64,000 nucleotides of DNA. Source: Legionella brunensis. Lineage in GTDB: Bacteria; Pseudomonadota; Gammaproteobacteria; Legionellales; Legionellaceae. Both the position numbers and the translations under genes were made by a program. The stretch is from NCBI RefSeq assembly GCF_001467025.1, contig NZ_LNXV01000033.1, forward strand, positions 160,973 to 224,972, in the 5' to 3' direction. Positions 47,408 to 58,007 of this stretch are shown here, piece after piece (the first letter of the stretch is position 1; each line of letters opens with the position of its first letter). The notes beneath the pieces were generated by a model. That model was not told the DNA's origin, ran no database searches, and saw only the letters and a list, made by a program, of their open reading frames with translations.

Positions 47408-47447
47408 TTAAAGCCCAACTTTGGAAAAATGCCTTTGTTGGGCTTAG
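47408..47447 (-). terminator. Intrinsic terminator of nudE-mdh
   Basis: On the minus strand AAGCCCAAC and GTTGGGCTT flank a 17-nt loop, followed by TTAATTTT, 18 bp after the mdh stop. Confidence 0.85.
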
Positions 47448-47463
47448 GTAGGAGGTATTTCTG

Positions 47464-48453
47464 TTAATCAAGCAAACCTAAAGCTTTCACTGTATCACGC
47501 TCTTGACGTAACTCATCCAAGGTAGCATTAAACTTAGCCTGGCCATAATCATTAAGTTGTAACCCTTCGACCACCTGAATTTCGCCATGAGCACGGCGAC
47601 AAGGGAAAGAGAAAATTAACCCTTCGTCTACCCCATATTCTTCTTGTGAACTTAGGCACATTGAAAAAGACTCATTCGCGGGAGTATCTGTAATCAAATG
47701 ATTAACACCCTGCACAACAGCATTAGCAGCTGAAGCAGCCGACGAAGCGCCGCGTGCTTTGATGATTGCCGCACCTCGTTGTTGTACCGTTGTCACAAAA
47801 GTCTCTTTTAACCAAGTTTCATCCTTAATCACTGAGGCTGCTGATAAACCATTAATTTTAGCATTATAAAAATCCGGATACTGTGTAGAAGAATGATTTC
47901 CCCAAATGGTCATTTGGCTAACTTCAGTGATATCCACACCGGCTTTTTGTGCGAGTTGTGTCCGAGCACGTAACTCATCCAGTGTCGTCATGGCATAAAA
48001 TCTATCATTAGGGATATCTTTTGCATGATTCATAGCAATGAGGCAGTTGGTATTACAAGGGTTACCTACTACGAATACACGTATATCTTCAGCTGCATAA
48101 TCATTGATGGCTTGACCTTGTTTAGTAAAAATACCGCCATTAATTTGTAATAAATCAGAGCGCTCCATCCCTTGCTTACGAGGAACAGAACCCACTAATA
48201 AAGCCCAGTTGACACCATCCATCGCCTGCTTAAGATCAGCAGTACAAACGATACGTTTTAGCAAAGGAAACGCACAATCCTCTAACTCCATTGCGACACC
48301 TTCAAGCGCTGGTAACGCAGGCTCTAACTCAAGCAATTGCAATTCGACATCCGTATGGGGTCCAAACATTTGTCCAGAAGCAATTCTAAATAATAAGGCA
48401 TAACCAATTTGCCCAGCGGCACCAGTTACTGCTACTCGCACTCGTTTATTCAT
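47464..48453 (-). CDS. mdh: Malate dehydrogenase
   Basis: 329 residues. The Rossmann start [21 protein letters not shown], then [30 protein letters not shown] and the catalytic His in [12 protein letters not shown] identify the cytosolic-type (MDH/cMDH-like) enzyme, oxidising malate to oxaloacetate with NAD. It overlaps nudE by an ATGA, so the two are translationally coupled, and it ends in a strong terminator. Confidence 0.97.
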   Translation of the reverse strand: MNKRVRVAVTGAAGQIGYALLFRIASGQMFGPHTDVELQLLELEPALPALEGVAMELEDCAFPLLKRIVCTADLKQAMDGVNWALLVGSVPRKQGMERSDLLQINGGIFTKQGQAINDYAAEDIRVFVVGNPCNTNCLIAMNHAKDIPNDRFYAMTTLDELRARTQLAQKAGVDITEVSQMTIWGNHSSTQYPDFYNAKINGLSAASVIKDETWLKETFVTTVQQRGAAIIKARGASSAASAANAVVQGVNHLITDTPANESFSMCLSSQEEYGVDEGLIFSFPCRRAHGEIQVVEGLQLNDYGQAKFNATLDELRQERDTVKALGLLD

Positions 48454-49004
48454 TTATTCTTTTCCTTTTTCCACCATTGTTTGACTAAGAAAAGCGCGGC
48501 AATACTTCGCGCCTCAGAAAAATCCGGTCGCAGCAATAATTCTTCCGTTGCCTCTAATGGCCACTCAATCACTTCAAGTGGCTCTGGCTCATCACCAGGT
48601 AAGGGAGAGGGATATAAGTCATATGCTGCAACTAAATCAAGAACTGCACCAAAATAACCAGGGGCCAGCGTCATCCTTCTCAGCGAATGTAGTTTTTTGG
48701 CAGCAAAACCTGCTTCTTCGCGTAACTCACGGTTCGCTGCTTCAAGCGCTGTTTCTCCTTGATTGACAATCCCCTTAGGAAAAGCCAACTCATAAGAGTC
48801 AGTCCCTGCAGCATATTCCCGCACTAGCAGCAAGGAGTCATCTGCAGTAATTGCTGCAATGAGAACAGCACCATGACCATGACTACGAATCCGTTCGTAA
48901 ACCCGCTGAGCACCATTGGCAAAATGAAGATGCATTTGCTCAATCGTAAAGAGATTGGATTTAGCAATCACTAACCTTTTCGAACAAACCGGTTTTTCAC
49001 GCAT
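48450..49004 (-). CDS. nudE: ADP-compound hydrolase (Nudix) NudE
   Basis: The start at 49004 ([19 protein letters not shown]) is preferred: AAAGG lies upstream and homology begins here; 184 residues. The Nudix box is [23 protein letters not shown] (GX5EX7REUXEEXGU). VYERI and the later [22 protein letters not shown] fit NudE, which cleaves ADP-ribose, NADH and Ap3A. It is co-transcribed with mdh, both handling NAD-linked chemistry. Confidence 0.93.
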   Translation of the reverse strand: MREKPVCSKRLVIAKSNLFTIEQMHLHFANGAQRVYERIRSHGHGAVLIAAITADDSLLLVREYAAGTDSYELAFPKGIVNQGETALEAANRELREEAGFAAKKLHSLRRMTLAPGYFGAVLDLVAAYDLYPSPLPGDEPEPLEVIEWPLEATEELLLRPDFSEARSIAALFLVKQWWKKEKNK

Positions 49005-49132
49005 CCTTATTTTACCTTTATAAAAACTTAAGTAGACCACAGTCTTTGCCCAAAGGCGAGCACTCATGTTTTGTAAAAATTATTGTCATGATACTATTGC
49101 AAACTTAAACAAGCCAGTCCAATGTTAGCACA

Positions 49133-50266
49133 ATGTTACCGACCTCTTTATATATTCATATTCCCTGGTGTATCCGCAAATGCCCGTATTGTGATTTTAA
49201 TTCACATAAAAGCCCAGACAACTTGCCTGAAGAAAGCTATATCAAGGCTTTAATAAATGATTTTAAAGCAGATTTAGAATTTTTTCCTGCACGCGAAATT
49301 AGTAGCGTCTTTATTGGCGGGGGAACCCCTAGCTTATTCTCAGCAAAGGCTTATGAATCCCTATTCAATCAATTAAACACCTTAGTGCCTTTCGCTAAAG
49401 GAATAGAAATCACGCTTGAAGCAAATCCAGGCACAGTTGAGCAACAACGCTTTAATGACTATCGCCGCTTAGGTATTAACAGGCTCTCTTTAGGAATACA
49501 AAGTTTTAATCCTGAACATTTAAAGCGTCTTGGCCGCATTCATGATGAAAAGCAAGCTCATCAAGCCATTAAATCCGCTCGTCTTGCAGGATTTGACAAC
49601 ATTAATATCGATCTCATGCATGGTTTACCGGGACAATCCCTTGAGCAAGGTTTGCAGGATTTAAACGCCGCTTTGGCGCATCAACCTGAGCATCTTTCCT
49701 GGTATCAATTAACCATTGAACCTAATACTGTATTTTATAAACAGCAACCCATCTTACCAAGCGAAGATGAAGCTTACGAATTAGAAGAGCAAGGGTTAGC
49801 GTTGTTAGCTACCTATTATTTTAAGCGTTATGAAATTTCTGCTTTCTGCCACTCTGACAAAACAGCTCGTCATAATATCAACTATTGGCTTTTTGGAGAT
49901 TATTATGGCATTGGCGCTGGTGCACATGGGAAAATCACTACCGCAGAAAACCAGGTTTACCGCACACGAAAACACCGTCAACCAACAGATTATTTGAATC
50001 CTGACAAATCTTTTCTTGCTGGTAAAGAATTAGTGGAACCTAATTCTTTACTTTTTGAATTTATGCTCAATACCACACGTCTACAACAAGCGATCCCTTA
50101 TGAACTCTTTCCTGAAAGAACAGGGCTCCCTTTGACAATGTTAAAACCTTTGCTTGAAAATGCCGCACTAAAAAAATTAATCCAAATGCATGAAACCTTT
50201 TGGCAAATTACTGCTTTAGGCCGTCGCTACACTAATGACTTACAAGGTTTTTTCCTGCCAGACTAG
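49133..50266 (+). CDS. hemW: Radical-SAM heme chaperone HemW
   Basis: 377 residues. The radical-SAM CxxxCxxC is CIRKCPYCDF, followed by VFIGGGTPSLFS, LEANPGT, RLSLGIQSF and NIDLMHGLPGQ. The HemN-type fourth Cys and the N-terminal tail of true coproporphyrinogen oxidase are absent, which marks HemW. It transfers heme to client proteins. The C-terminal HemN_C domain (about 290-375) is present. The frame starts 45 bp into a weak leader and I see no strong SD. Confidence 0.93.
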   Translation: MLPTSLYIHIPWCIRKCPYCDFNSHKSPDNLPEESYIKALINDFKADLEFFPAREISSVFIGGGTPSLFSAKAYESLFNQLNTLVPFAKGIEITLEANPGTVEQQRFNDYRRLGINRLSLGIQSFNPEHLKRLGRIHDEKQAHQAIKSARLAGFDNINIDLMHGLPGQSLEQGLQDLNAALAHQPEHLSWYQLTIEPNTVFYKQQPILPSEDEAYELEEQGLALLATYYFKRYEISAFCHSDKTARHNINYWLFGDYYGIGAGAHGKITTAENQVYRTRKHRQPTDYLNPDKSFLAGKELVEPNSLLFEFMLNTTRLQQAIPYELFPERTGLPLTMLKPLLENAALKKLIQMHETFWQITALGRRYTNDLQGFFLPD

Positions 50267-50410
50267 CTCTGGCAAGCAGGCTCATAACAATGGAAGCAAT
50301 CTTTTTTAAACTAGAGATACACCAAAACTAAATTAAGGAAACCTCACCCCTCTCTTCACAACTTTGCCGCTTTCATTAATAATGAGGTTTTATTTTTGCT
50401 AGGAGGCGTA

Positions 50411-51286
50411 ATGTTATCAGGCCTGTTGTCGCTTTTTGTTGTCGTGGTTGGTTATTTAGCTGGCTCCGTTTGTTCAGCTGTTATCGTTTCTCGCATTTTT
50501 TCTCTGCCTGATCCACGCATCACTGGCTCGCAAAACCCAGGAGCAACCAATGTATTAAGGCTAGCAGGTAAAAAATATGCCGCCATTGTTTTACTAGCGG
50601 ACGTCCTGAAAGGTCTTTTGCCAGTTTTATTAGCACAACTTTTAGGTGCAGGCCCCATTACACTTAGCTTTACTTGCTTGGCTGCAGTTATGGGTCATAT
50701 GTATCCGATTTTTTTTGGGTTTCGTGGTGGGAAAGGGGTTGCCACAGCTATGGGGGCATTTTTAGGCCTTCATTTCATGCTTGGAGTTCTTGTGATAGCG
50801 ACCTGGCTATTGGTGGCTAACTTTTTGCGCTATTCCTCCCTTGCCTCAATTGTCTCGATGGTTATGGCACCCTGGTATGCCCTGTTTATTCCCAATGGCC
50901 TTCTTATGTTTCCGCCCTTATTCTTCATTGCTCTGTTTATTCTTTATAAACACCGAGACAATATTACTCGCTTAATTGATCGCCAAGAACCCAAGATTCA
51001 ATTTAGTCGCTCTTCACTAAGAGAAGAGATCAGCGCCACCTTACTTGAAGAGGAAAAAGAACAAGAGCTTGAACAAGCCCAAATCACCACTGCCCCCCCT
51101 CCTTCTTTACCTGCAGAACCTGCTTCAACAGCGAAGGCAGAAGTTAAGAAAGTCCGTAAAAAGCCAACAGCAGGAAAAACAACAACCCCAAAAGTGCCTA
51201 AAAAAACCACAGACAAGGCATCGAAAACCAGTGCAGACAAAACTTCGAAAAAAAGCTCAAGTAAAACTGCGAAAAAACCCTCTTAA
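50411..51286 (+). CDS. plsY: Glycerol-3-phosphate acyltransferase PlsY with Lys-rich C-terminal tail
   Basis: The ATG at 50411 follows a perfect AGGAGG at 4 bases' distance; the frame is open to a TTG at 50396. 291 residues. The membrane core (1-195) has GSQNPGATNVLR and HMYPIFFGFRGGKGVATAMG, the PlsY motifs that use acyl-phosphate. About 95 extra residues follow: an acidic helix (EEEKEQELEQ) then a Lys/Ala/Thr/Ser/Pro-rich tail that resembles histone H1. Typical PlsY is about 200 residues, so the tail is an addition. It lies in the same frame without interruption. Confidence 0.95.
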   Translation: MLSGLLSLFVVVVGYLAGSVCSAVIVSRIFSLPDPRITGSQNPGATNVLRLAGKKYAAIVLLADVLKGLLPVLLAQLLGAGPITLSFTCLAAVMGHMYPIFFGFRGGKGVATAMGAFLGLHFMLGVLVIATWLLVANFLRYSSLASIVSMVMAPWYALFIPNGLLMFPPLFFIALFILYKHRDNITRLIDRQEPKIQFSRSSLREEISATLLEEEKEQELEQAQITTAPPPSLPAEPASTAKAEVKKVRKKPTAGKTTTPKVPKKTTDKASKTSADKTSKKSSSKTAKKPS

Positions 51287-51310
51287 GATTTAAGCTGAGA
51301 TCTTGTAAGT

Positions 51311-51340
51311 GTTGCTTATCCTGAGCTTAGGATAGGCAAC
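51311..51340. terminator. Bidirectional hairpin between plsY and tsaD
   Basis: GTTGCTTATCCT pairs with AGGATAGGCAAC (12 bp, one G-T pair) around GAGCTT. The two genes converge here, 24 bp and 6 bp away. Confidence 0.75.
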
Positions 51341-51346
51341 AGAATT

Positions 51347-52357
51347 TTATGCCAAAGGCCACCGCGCTTTGACATCAATAGCATGATTGGTGTCTTCCTC
51401 TCCACGTAATAATCGCAAACATCCCGCATAAGCAACCATAGCACCATTATCCGTGCAATATTCCGTACGCGGAAAATAGATTTCACCACCCTGCTCTTGC
51501 ATCAAAGTTGTTAACGCCATCCTCAATGCGCGATTAGCACCGACACCACCGGCCACAACCAAACGATGACTCGCCGTTTGTTTAACTGCTCGCCTACATT
51601 TAATGACTAAAGTTTCTACGACTGCATCTTGAAACGCTCTGGCAATTACTACTTTAGCCTTTTCATCTTTATCACTGTTATTCCAAGCCGTAAGTGCATG
51701 AGTTTTCAAACCGCTGAAGCTAAAATCCAAACCAGGTCTATCCGTCATCGGACGCGGAAATGGTGCCAACTCATTCTTTATGTCTGGCGTCTTATCTGCA
51801 AGCCCCGCTAAAATTGCTCCTCCGGGATAAGGTAGTCCCATTAGCTTTGCTGTTTTGTCGAATGCCTCACCCACCGCATCATCTAATGTTTCACCAATAA
51901 TACGGTACTCTCCTAAAGCCTGCGCCTCTATTAATTGAGTATGTCCTCCTGAAACCAGGAGAGCTAAAAATGGAAACTCAAGTGTCGGTGAATCAAGTTT
52001 TGCCGCCAGTAAATGAGCTTCTAAATGATGAATGGCCAACGCCGGGATATTCAGTCCTAAAGCCAAGCTTTTGGCAAAACACGCTCCAGTTAGTAAAGCC
52101 CCGATTAAACCTGGACCTGCCGTATAAGCAATGGCATCAATCTCTGTTTTAGCGATTCCTGCCTGTTTAAAAGCCTGATCGACCAAAGGCACAATATATT
52201 TGACATGATCACGGGAAGCCAACTCAGGCACCACCCCCCCATAACGTTGATGCGTAGTCAACTGTGAATGCAGGGCATGAGCCATTAATCCCCTCTCGGA
52301 GTCATAAATCGCTACACCCGTTTCATCACAAGATGATTCAATCCCAAGTACCCGCAT
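51347..52357 (-). CDS. tsaD: tRNA N6-adenosine threonylcarbamoyltransferase
   Basis: 336 residues. The ASKHA start [19 protein letters not shown], metal-binding [41 protein letters not shown] and the C-terminal [12 protein letters not shown] and [10 protein letters not shown] are complete. It transfers threonylcarbamoyl to A37 of tRNAs, with TsaB and TsaE encoded elsewhere; the AMP donor is made by the Sua5 protein at 26729. It is divergent from rpsU, the usual gammaproteobacterial layout. Confidence 0.97.
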   Translation of the reverse strand: MRVLGIESSCDETGVAIYDSERGLMAHALHSQLTTHQRYGGVVPELASRDHVKYIVPLVDQAFKQAGIAKTEIDAIAYTAGPGLIGALLTGACFAKSLALGLNIPALAIHHLEAHLLAAKLDSPTLEFPFLALLVSGGHTQLIEAQALGEYRIIGETLDDAVGEAFDKTAKLMGLPYPGGAILAGLADKTPDIKNELAPFPRPMTDRPGLDFSFSGLKTHALTAWNNSDKDEKAKVVIARAFQDAVVETLVIKCRRAVKQTASHRLVVAGGVGANRALRMALTTLMQEQGGEIYFPRTEYCTDNGAMVAYAGCLRLLRGEEDTNHAIDVKARWPLA

Positions 52358-52569
52358 CTACACCTCTGTCATAATGATTAAAAAATAATCTGTCATTATA
52401 CGAAAAGACCGCCTTGAATACCAAGAATGGCTACATTATTTAATAAGCAATCCAGCTCTAAATATAAACTGAATTACAATTTCTGTATTACAATAAAACT
52501 TGACGATTGCTTTAACTGGCACTAGAATTGCCAGCCTATTATATTAAATTACTCAGAGGAAATAAGTTA

Positions 52570-52803
52570 ATGCCTACAGTTCGTGTGAAAGAAGGCGAAA
52601 ATCCTGAATATGCATTACGTCGCTTCAAGCGTTCTTGTGAAAAAGCAGGAATTTTAACTGAATTACGTCGTCGCGAATTTTACGAAAAACCTACTGCAGA
52701 GCGTAAGCGTAAGCAAGCTGCCGCTGTAAAACGTCACCTTAAGAAGGTTTCTCGTGATGTTTCTATGTCTGCTCGTCGTAACGCCAAACATAGACGCAAG
52801 TAA
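52570..52803 (+). CDS. rpsU: 30S ribosomal protein S21
   Basis: The ATG at 52570 is preceded by GAGGAA; 77 residues. [27 protein letters not shown] and the basic C-terminus [10 protein letters not shown] are typical. The longer open frame from 52528 is not conserved. It is the first gene of the macromolecular synthesis cluster rpsU-yqeY-dnaG-rpoD. Confidence 0.97.
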   Translation: MPTVRVKEGENPEYALRRFKRSCEKAGILTELRRREFYEKPTAERKRKQAAAVKRHLKKVSRDVSMSARRNAKHRRK

Positions 52804-52805
52804 TC

Positions 52806-53249
52806 ATGACTATTAAAGACCGTATCAGCAATGATATTAAAGACGCGATGCGTGCCAGAGACAAAATGAAACTGGACACGCTTCGTCTCATTACTGCTGC
52901 AGTCAAACAAGTTGAAGTGGATGAACGTATTGTTGTCGATGAAGAGCGTATGCTTGTTATACTTGATAAGCTCGCTAAACAGCGAAAAGAATCCATTACC
53001 CAATTTAAAACCGCTGGTCGTGATGATTTAGTTGCTCAGGAACAGTTTGAATTAGATCTTATCGGTCATTATTTACCAGAACCTCTATCAGAGGCTGAAG
53101 TTGAAGCTCTTGTCGCGAAAGCAATTGCAGAAGTCAATGCTGAAAAGATGAGTGATATGGGTAAGGTAATGGCTCTACTTAAGCCCCAACTTCAAGGCCG
53201 AGCCGACATGACTAAAGTTAGTGTGCTGATAAAGGCAAAATTGAGTTAA
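52806..53249 (+). CDS. yqeY: GatB/YqeY-domain protein
   Basis: 147 residues, one YqeY domain: MTIKDRISNDIKDAMRARDKMKLDTLRLITAAVKQ and GRADMTKVSVLIKAKL at the end. It resembles the tail of amidotransferase subunit GatB, and its role is unclear. It lies 3 bp after rpsU and 10 bp before dnaG, the position seen in other Legionellales and Pseudomonas relatives. Confidence 0.92.
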   Translation: MTIKDRISNDIKDAMRARDKMKLDTLRLITAAVKQVEVDERIVVDEERMLVILDKLAKQRKESITQFKTAGRDDLVAQEQFELDLIGHYLPEPLSEAEVEALVAKAIAEVNAEKMSDMGKVMALLKPQLQGRADMTKVSVLIKAKLS

Positions 53250-53258
53250 CCTCTTATC

Positions 53259-54992
53259 ATGTCTGGCTTAATTCCGCAGCCATTCATCGATGATCTGCTT
53301 ACCCGCACCGATATTGTTGAGCTTATTGATAGCTATATTCCATTAAAAAAAACTGGCCACAGTTATGTGGCTTGCTGCCCTTTTCACAATGAAAAAACCC
53401 CATCGTTCAATGTCGTTGCAAAAAAACAGTTTTATCACTGTTTTGGTTGTGGCGCGAGTGGGAATGTCATTAGCTTTGTAATGAACTACCTTAATCAAGG
53501 TTTTATTGATGCCGTAGAAACACTTGCGTCACGCCTCGGCCTGCAGGTACCACGCGATGGACGCACGGAAAAAAATCAACAATCGCTTAGCTTGTATCAA
53601 TTGTTAGCACAGGTCAGTCAATTTTATCAAGCGACTTTAAAGACCAAGGGACAACCTGCCATTAACTATTTACGCCAACGAGGGTTAACCGGGGAAATTG
53701 CTAAGTTTTACCAAATAGGATACGCGCCAGCAGATTGGCAAACGCTTGAGAAGCATTTTAAAATTCATCGCAATGAACTGATTGCCACAGGGATGCTTAT
53801 TCAAAAAGAAGACGGCAAAACCTATGATCGTTACCGTCATCGCATTATGTTCCCTATCCATGATAGGCATGGTCGAATTATCGGCTTTGGCGGAAGAGCT
53901 ATTGACGCGCAGCAAAAACCCAAATATCTCAACTCACCCGAGACAGTTATTTTTCAAAAAAGCCGTGAACTTTATGGACTACACCAAATTCTACAAACCC
54001 ATAAATCTATTGATAACATTGTTATTGTTGAAGGTTATATGGATGTCATCGCCTTGGCTCAGCATGGTATTACTAATGCCGTTGCCGCTTTGGGAACTGC
54101 AACCAGTATTTATCACATTCAATTACTCGCTAAACACACGCAACACCTAATTTTTTGTTTTGATGGCGATGCTGCAGGACGTCAAGCGGCATGGCGGGCT
54201 TTGGAAAGTTGTTTGCCTCAATTAAACGCAGGCCTCAATGCCAGTTTTATTTTTCTACCAGAAGGTTATGATCCCGACAGCCTGGTACGAGAGGAAGGAA
54301 GTGCAAAATTTATTGAGCGATTAAAACAGGCCAAACCACTCAATCATTTTTTCTTTGACAGTCTGTCACGCAATATCGATTTACTTTCTGTTGCGGGTAA
54401 AAGTCAATTAATCAATGCTGCAAAGCCACATCTTTTAAAAATACAAGAAGGCCCCTATAAACAATTATTGCTAGATGAACTGGCACGAATTAGTCATATA
54501 GAAACTCACCGACTAGCACAAATTATTCATGAAAAGGCTTCTTTGCCTTTGCAAAACAATAAACCCATTACTCGCTCCCCAATTCGTCTCGCCATTGCTT
54601 TGCTCATCCAACATCCTGAAATCTTCAAAGATTGCCAAGAATATATCGACCCTAGCTTGTTGCAGGGAAAAGAGCAAGAAATACTGCAAAAACTGCTGCA
54701 ACAAATCGCAAAATCACCTGAAGCGAATACGGCAACGCTAATTGAACAATGGCGTAATACACCCTTTTTTGACGCATTAGGGAAATTAGCCGGTTGGGAC
54801 CATCAGGTTCCAGAACCAGCACTCGTGAAAGAATTTATTGATATTATTTTATTTTTGCAAAAACAGAATTTAGAAAATAAAATTAATCAGTACATTGCAA
54901 AATCCCGCGATCAGGGCTTAACTTTATCAGAAAGACTAAACTTACAAGAGATGCTTAAGCAGCGGCACCAAAATAACGATGATAAAAAATAA
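53259..54992 (+). CDS. dnaG: DNA primase
   Basis: 577 residues. The CHC2 zinc ribbon has Cys40, His43, Cys61 and Cys64 in CCPFHNEKTPSFNV..YHCFGCGASG. The RNA polymerase core has RHRIMFPIHDRHGRIIGFGGRAI, and the Toprim part has IVEGYMDVIALAQHG and FDGDAAGRQAAWRAL. The C-terminal helicase-binding domain (about 440-577) is present. It synthesises primers for replication. The middle of the MMS cluster, between yqeY and rpoD. Confidence 0.98.
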   Translation: MSGLIPQPFIDDLLTRTDIVELIDSYIPLKKTGHSYVACCPFHNEKTPSFNVVAKKQFYHCFGCGASGNVISFVMNYLNQGFIDAVETLASRLGLQVPRDGRTEKNQQSLSLYQLLAQVSQFYQATLKTKGQPAINYLRQRGLTGEIAKFYQIGYAPADWQTLEKHFKIHRNELIATGMLIQKEDGKTYDRYRHRIMFPIHDRHGRIIGFGGRAIDAQQKPKYLNSPETVIFQKSRELYGLHQILQTHKSIDNIVIVEGYMDVIALAQHGITNAVAALGTATSIYHIQLLAKHTQHLIFCFDGDAAGRQAAWRALESCLPQLNAGLNASFIFLPEGYDPDSLVREEGSAKFIERLKQAKPLNHFFFDSLSRNIDLLSVAGKSQLINAAKPHLLKIQEGPYKQLLLDELARISHIETHRLAQIIHEKASLPLQNNKPITRSPIRLAIALLIQHPEIFKDCQEYIDPSLLQGKEQEILQKLLQQIAKSPEANTATLIEQWRNTPFFDALGKLAGWDHQVPEPALVKEFIDIILFLQKQNLENKINQYIAKSRDQGLTLSERLNLQEMLKQRHQNNDDKK

Positions 54993-55068
54993 CGCAAAAT
55001 ATACTGGCAAGTTTGCCATTGCAGGTTTATAATCAAAACCTTTTTGTGGTTTAACCTCACCAACGCCT

Positions 55069-56946
55069 ATGACGACTATGAATGACCAAGAACAGCAGCA
55101 CTCGCAAATTACCAAAGTCATCCGTTTGGGTAAAGAACAAAATTACCTAACCTATGCCCAGATTAATGATCTGTTACCCAACATCGTCGATACTGAACAT
55201 TTTGATGTAATTATCAGCATGTTGGAAGGCATGAACATTAAAGTTTTCGAAGTTTCACCCAGCGAAGACGAATTGGCTCTACTTGGGACAACTGAAGAAG
55301 CTCCCGAGGATGTTGAAGAAGCAGCGGCAGTTCTTGCTTCTGTCGACAAAGAGACAGGTCGAACAACTGATCCGGTTCGCATGTACATGCGTGAAATGGG
55401 TACGGTTGAACTGCTGACACGCGAAGGTGAAATTCGCATTGCCAAGCGTATCGAAGAAGGTATCTACCAAGTTCTCAAATCGCTTGCTCATTATCCTGAA
55501 ACGGTACAGCTAGTTCTTGAGGATTATGATCGCGTTATCACAGAAGAAATTCGTCTAAGCGACATCATCAGCGGCTTTGCCGATGTCGAAGAAGAGGCAC
55601 CACCTGCTAGCATAGGTTCTATGCTTGATGAGTCTCAGCAGGAAGAGCTTCTGTTGGATGATATTGACTCCGAGGAAGAAGGCGAGGAAGGTGAAGGCGG
55701 CTTGGGAGAAGGGGATGAAGGCCCTAATCCAGAACAAGCAAAAATTTATTTTGACGAATTGCGGGAGAATTTTAACAATGCGATGCATGCGTTAAAAGAG
55801 CATGGTCGCACCGCCCCTAAAACTCTTGCATTATTAGAAACAATGTCCGACTCCTTCTTGAAATTAAAGTTGACTTCAAGACAGGTTGATCGCCTAACCC
55901 GTCACTTCCGTCATCTGCGTAATCATATTCGTGAATTCGAACGCACGATTATGCGCCTTTGTATTGAAAAAGCCCGCATTCCACGCAAACTCTTTATTGA
56001 TACCTTCCCCGGTCAAGAAACTGATCTGACTTGGTTAGAAACTGTCATAAGCAAGCATGCTAAAAAGTTGGATATGCCGCGCATTGAAGAGTATCGCGAA
56101 GAGATCTTACGTATCCAAGCCAAACTAACCTCTTTTGAGGAAGAATATGGCTTGATTATTAGCGAAATCAAAGACATTAACCGTAAAATGTCAATTGGTG
56201 AAGCAAAAGCCCGACGTGCTAAAAAAGAAATGGTTGAGGCAAACTTACGCTTAGTAATTTCGATTGCCAAAAAATACACTAACCGCGGTCTACAATTCCT
56301 CGATTTAATTCAGGAAGGAAATATCGGCTTGATGAAAGCAGTCGATAAGTTTGAATACCGACGTGGTTACAAATTCTCAACCTATGCAACTTGGTGGATT
56401 CGTCAGGCAATCACACGTTCGATTGCCGACCAGGCACGCACAATCCGCATCCCGGTGCATATGATTGAGACGATCAACAAACTCAACCGTATTTCACGAC
56501 AAATTCTCCAGGAAACGGGCCGTGAAGCGACCCCCGAAGAATTAGCGGCAAAAATGGATCTTAGCGAAGATAAAATCCGTAAAGTATTAAAGATCGCCAA
56601 AGAACCTATTTCGATGGAAACGCCGGTTGGTGACGATGACGATTCACATTTAGGTGATTTTATTGAAGACAGTAACATCGAATCACCGATTGAACGCGCT
56701 ACTGCTGAAGGCTTACGCGAAGCGACATTAGAGATTCTTGAAACCCTAACCCCACGTGAAGCCAAAGTTTTACGTATGCGTTTTGGTATCGAGATGAATA
56801 CCGACCATACATTAGAGGAAGTTGGTAAACAATTTGATGTAACCCGCGAACGTATCCGCCAAATTGAAGCCAAAGCCTTGCGTAAATTACGCCACCCATC
56901 CCGCTCAGAGAAGCTCCGCAGCTTCTTAGAGGGTGATGATACCTAG
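55069..56946 (+). CDS. rpoD: RNA polymerase primary sigma factor
   Basis: 625 residues. Regions are seen in order: 1.1 ([24 protein letters not shown]), 1.2 ([22 protein letters not shown]), an acidic non-conserved region (about 180-225), 2.1-2.4 ([57 protein letters not shown]), 3, and 4.2 with the [25 protein letters not shown]. It is the housekeeping sigma-70. A second ATG at 55078 is an alternative start. It ends the MMS cluster. Confidence 0.98.
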   Translation: MTTMNDQEQQHSQITKVIRLGKEQNYLTYAQINDLLPNIVDTEHFDVIISMLEGMNIKVFEVSPSEDELALLGTTEEAPEDVEEAAAVLASVDKETGRTTDPVRMYMREMGTVELLTREGEIRIAKRIEEGIYQVLKSLAHYPETVQLVLEDYDRVITEEIRLSDIISGFADVEEEAPPASIGSMLDESQQEELLLDDIDSEEEGEEGEGGLGEGDEGPNPEQAKIYFDELRENFNNAMHALKEHGRTAPKTLALLETMSDSFLKLKLTSRQVDRLTRHFRHLRNHIREFERTIMRLCIEKARIPRKLFIDTFPGQETDLTWLETVISKHAKKLDMPRIEEYREEILRIQAKLTSFEEEYGLIISEIKDINRKMSIGEAKARRAKKEMVEANLRLVISIAKKYTNRGLQFLDLIQEGNIGLMKAVDKFEYRRGYKFSTYATWWIRQAITRSIADQARTIRIPVHMIETINKLNRISRQILQETGREATPEELAAKMDLSEDKIRKVLKIAKEPISMETPVGDDDDSHLGDFIEDSNIESPIERATAEGLREATLEILETLTPREAKVLRMRFGIEMNTDHTLEEVGKQFDVTRERIRQIEAKALRKLRHPSRSEKLRSFLEGDDT

Positions 56947-56970
56947 AAGCTAAAGCTTCTTCTGGCATCT

Positions 56971-56996
56971 GTTAAGACGCTTTGAAGCGTCTTAAC
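56971..56996 (+). terminator. Hairpin after rpoD
   Basis: GTTAAGACGCTT and AAGCGTCTTAAC flank TG, a 12-bp perfect stem 25 bp after the stop. A smaller dyad AGAAGC-TAAA-GCTTCT just before it (56945-56960) overlaps the stop codon. Confidence 0.75.
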
Positions 56997-57084
56997 AATT
57001 CAACCATTGCAATTAATTGGTTGAGAAAAAAATAAAAATATTGTGGCATTAAATAGTGATAACTATTACAATGGCAACTCCCCC

Positions 57085-57161
<77 letters not shown>

Positions 57162-57266
57162 ATAAAATCAAGTAGTTACGGTAGTTTTCAGAAAGTTCGA
57201 AAAAGTCATGTAGACGCAATGTAGACAATATCAGGGTCTTTCCCAATTACGGGGGGCACTCACCAT

Positions 57267-57984
57267 TTAACAACACAACACCCTAACACGAGTTCTATAA
57301 TTATCAAAGTTACGAAAGCTATAAGCTCGTCTTTGAATCAGTTTCATCTTCCGATGGAACCCTTCCGTAATGCAGTTGTTTTTAGTAAACCGCCACATTC
57401 TAGCCACTTCTTCCCGCCATTGATATAATGTTTTGCCTAGAGTCTTTAGTGACTCAAAGGGACTTTCTTTCAAACTGGCAACCAATTTAAGAAAAAGAGG
57501 TATTAAACGCGTACACTGTTTTGCGGTGCGATGTTTTCTCATGAGTAATCGATGCAATCGCTGTTTAAAATAATAAATAGCAGCGATGACAGGTTGCTGT
57601 TGTAAATAGCGTTCTCGTTTATTTAATCGTTTTACAGTGAGTTTATTGGGATTGGTTCTCAATGCTGCCAAGAGCATAACCCACCTTTCTATTAAATGAA
57701 TGCTCATCCAGTCCTAATATGCGAGGACAAGACCGACTCGCTATCTTCTTATAGCGAAGCTCATAGCCGTAATGATACCAACGCTCTACAGTAGATTTAC
57801 CCAACTTTAGGTCCCGAGACAAATCCTTTTGACTCACTCCCTTACTATGATAGTGAAACACCTGTTTACGCAAACTCTCGCTGGCTCGTTGATACTTACC
57901 TATGCCCGGTAAACGCTGATTAAAATAACGACCACAAGCAGGACAATAATACTTATGAGGGGTTTTACCGCATATCCAGCCCAA
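57267..57984 (-). pseudogene. ISL3-family transposase, internally deleted
   Basis: Two frames are seen. The first (57643-57984) has a zinc ribbon (CPACGRYFNQRLPG), an HTH and ILGLDEHSFNRKVGYA with the first catalytic Asp, then stops. The second (57267-57707) is the C-terminal helical part, ending CITEGFHRKMKLIQRRAYSFRNF. The central part with the second catalytic Asp, typically over 100 residues, is missing between them. A terminal-repeat-like GGGTCTTTCCCAATTACGGG lies at about 57234-57253. The copy cannot be active. Confidence 0.85.
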
Positions 57985-58007
57985 ACTGGCAATGAGACCA
58001 AATTAAG

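Noticed and set aside
55152-56873. Several minus-strand frames opposite rpoD (up to 156 residues)
   Set aside because: All are shadows of the rpoD frame, with Arg/Ser-rich antisense composition.
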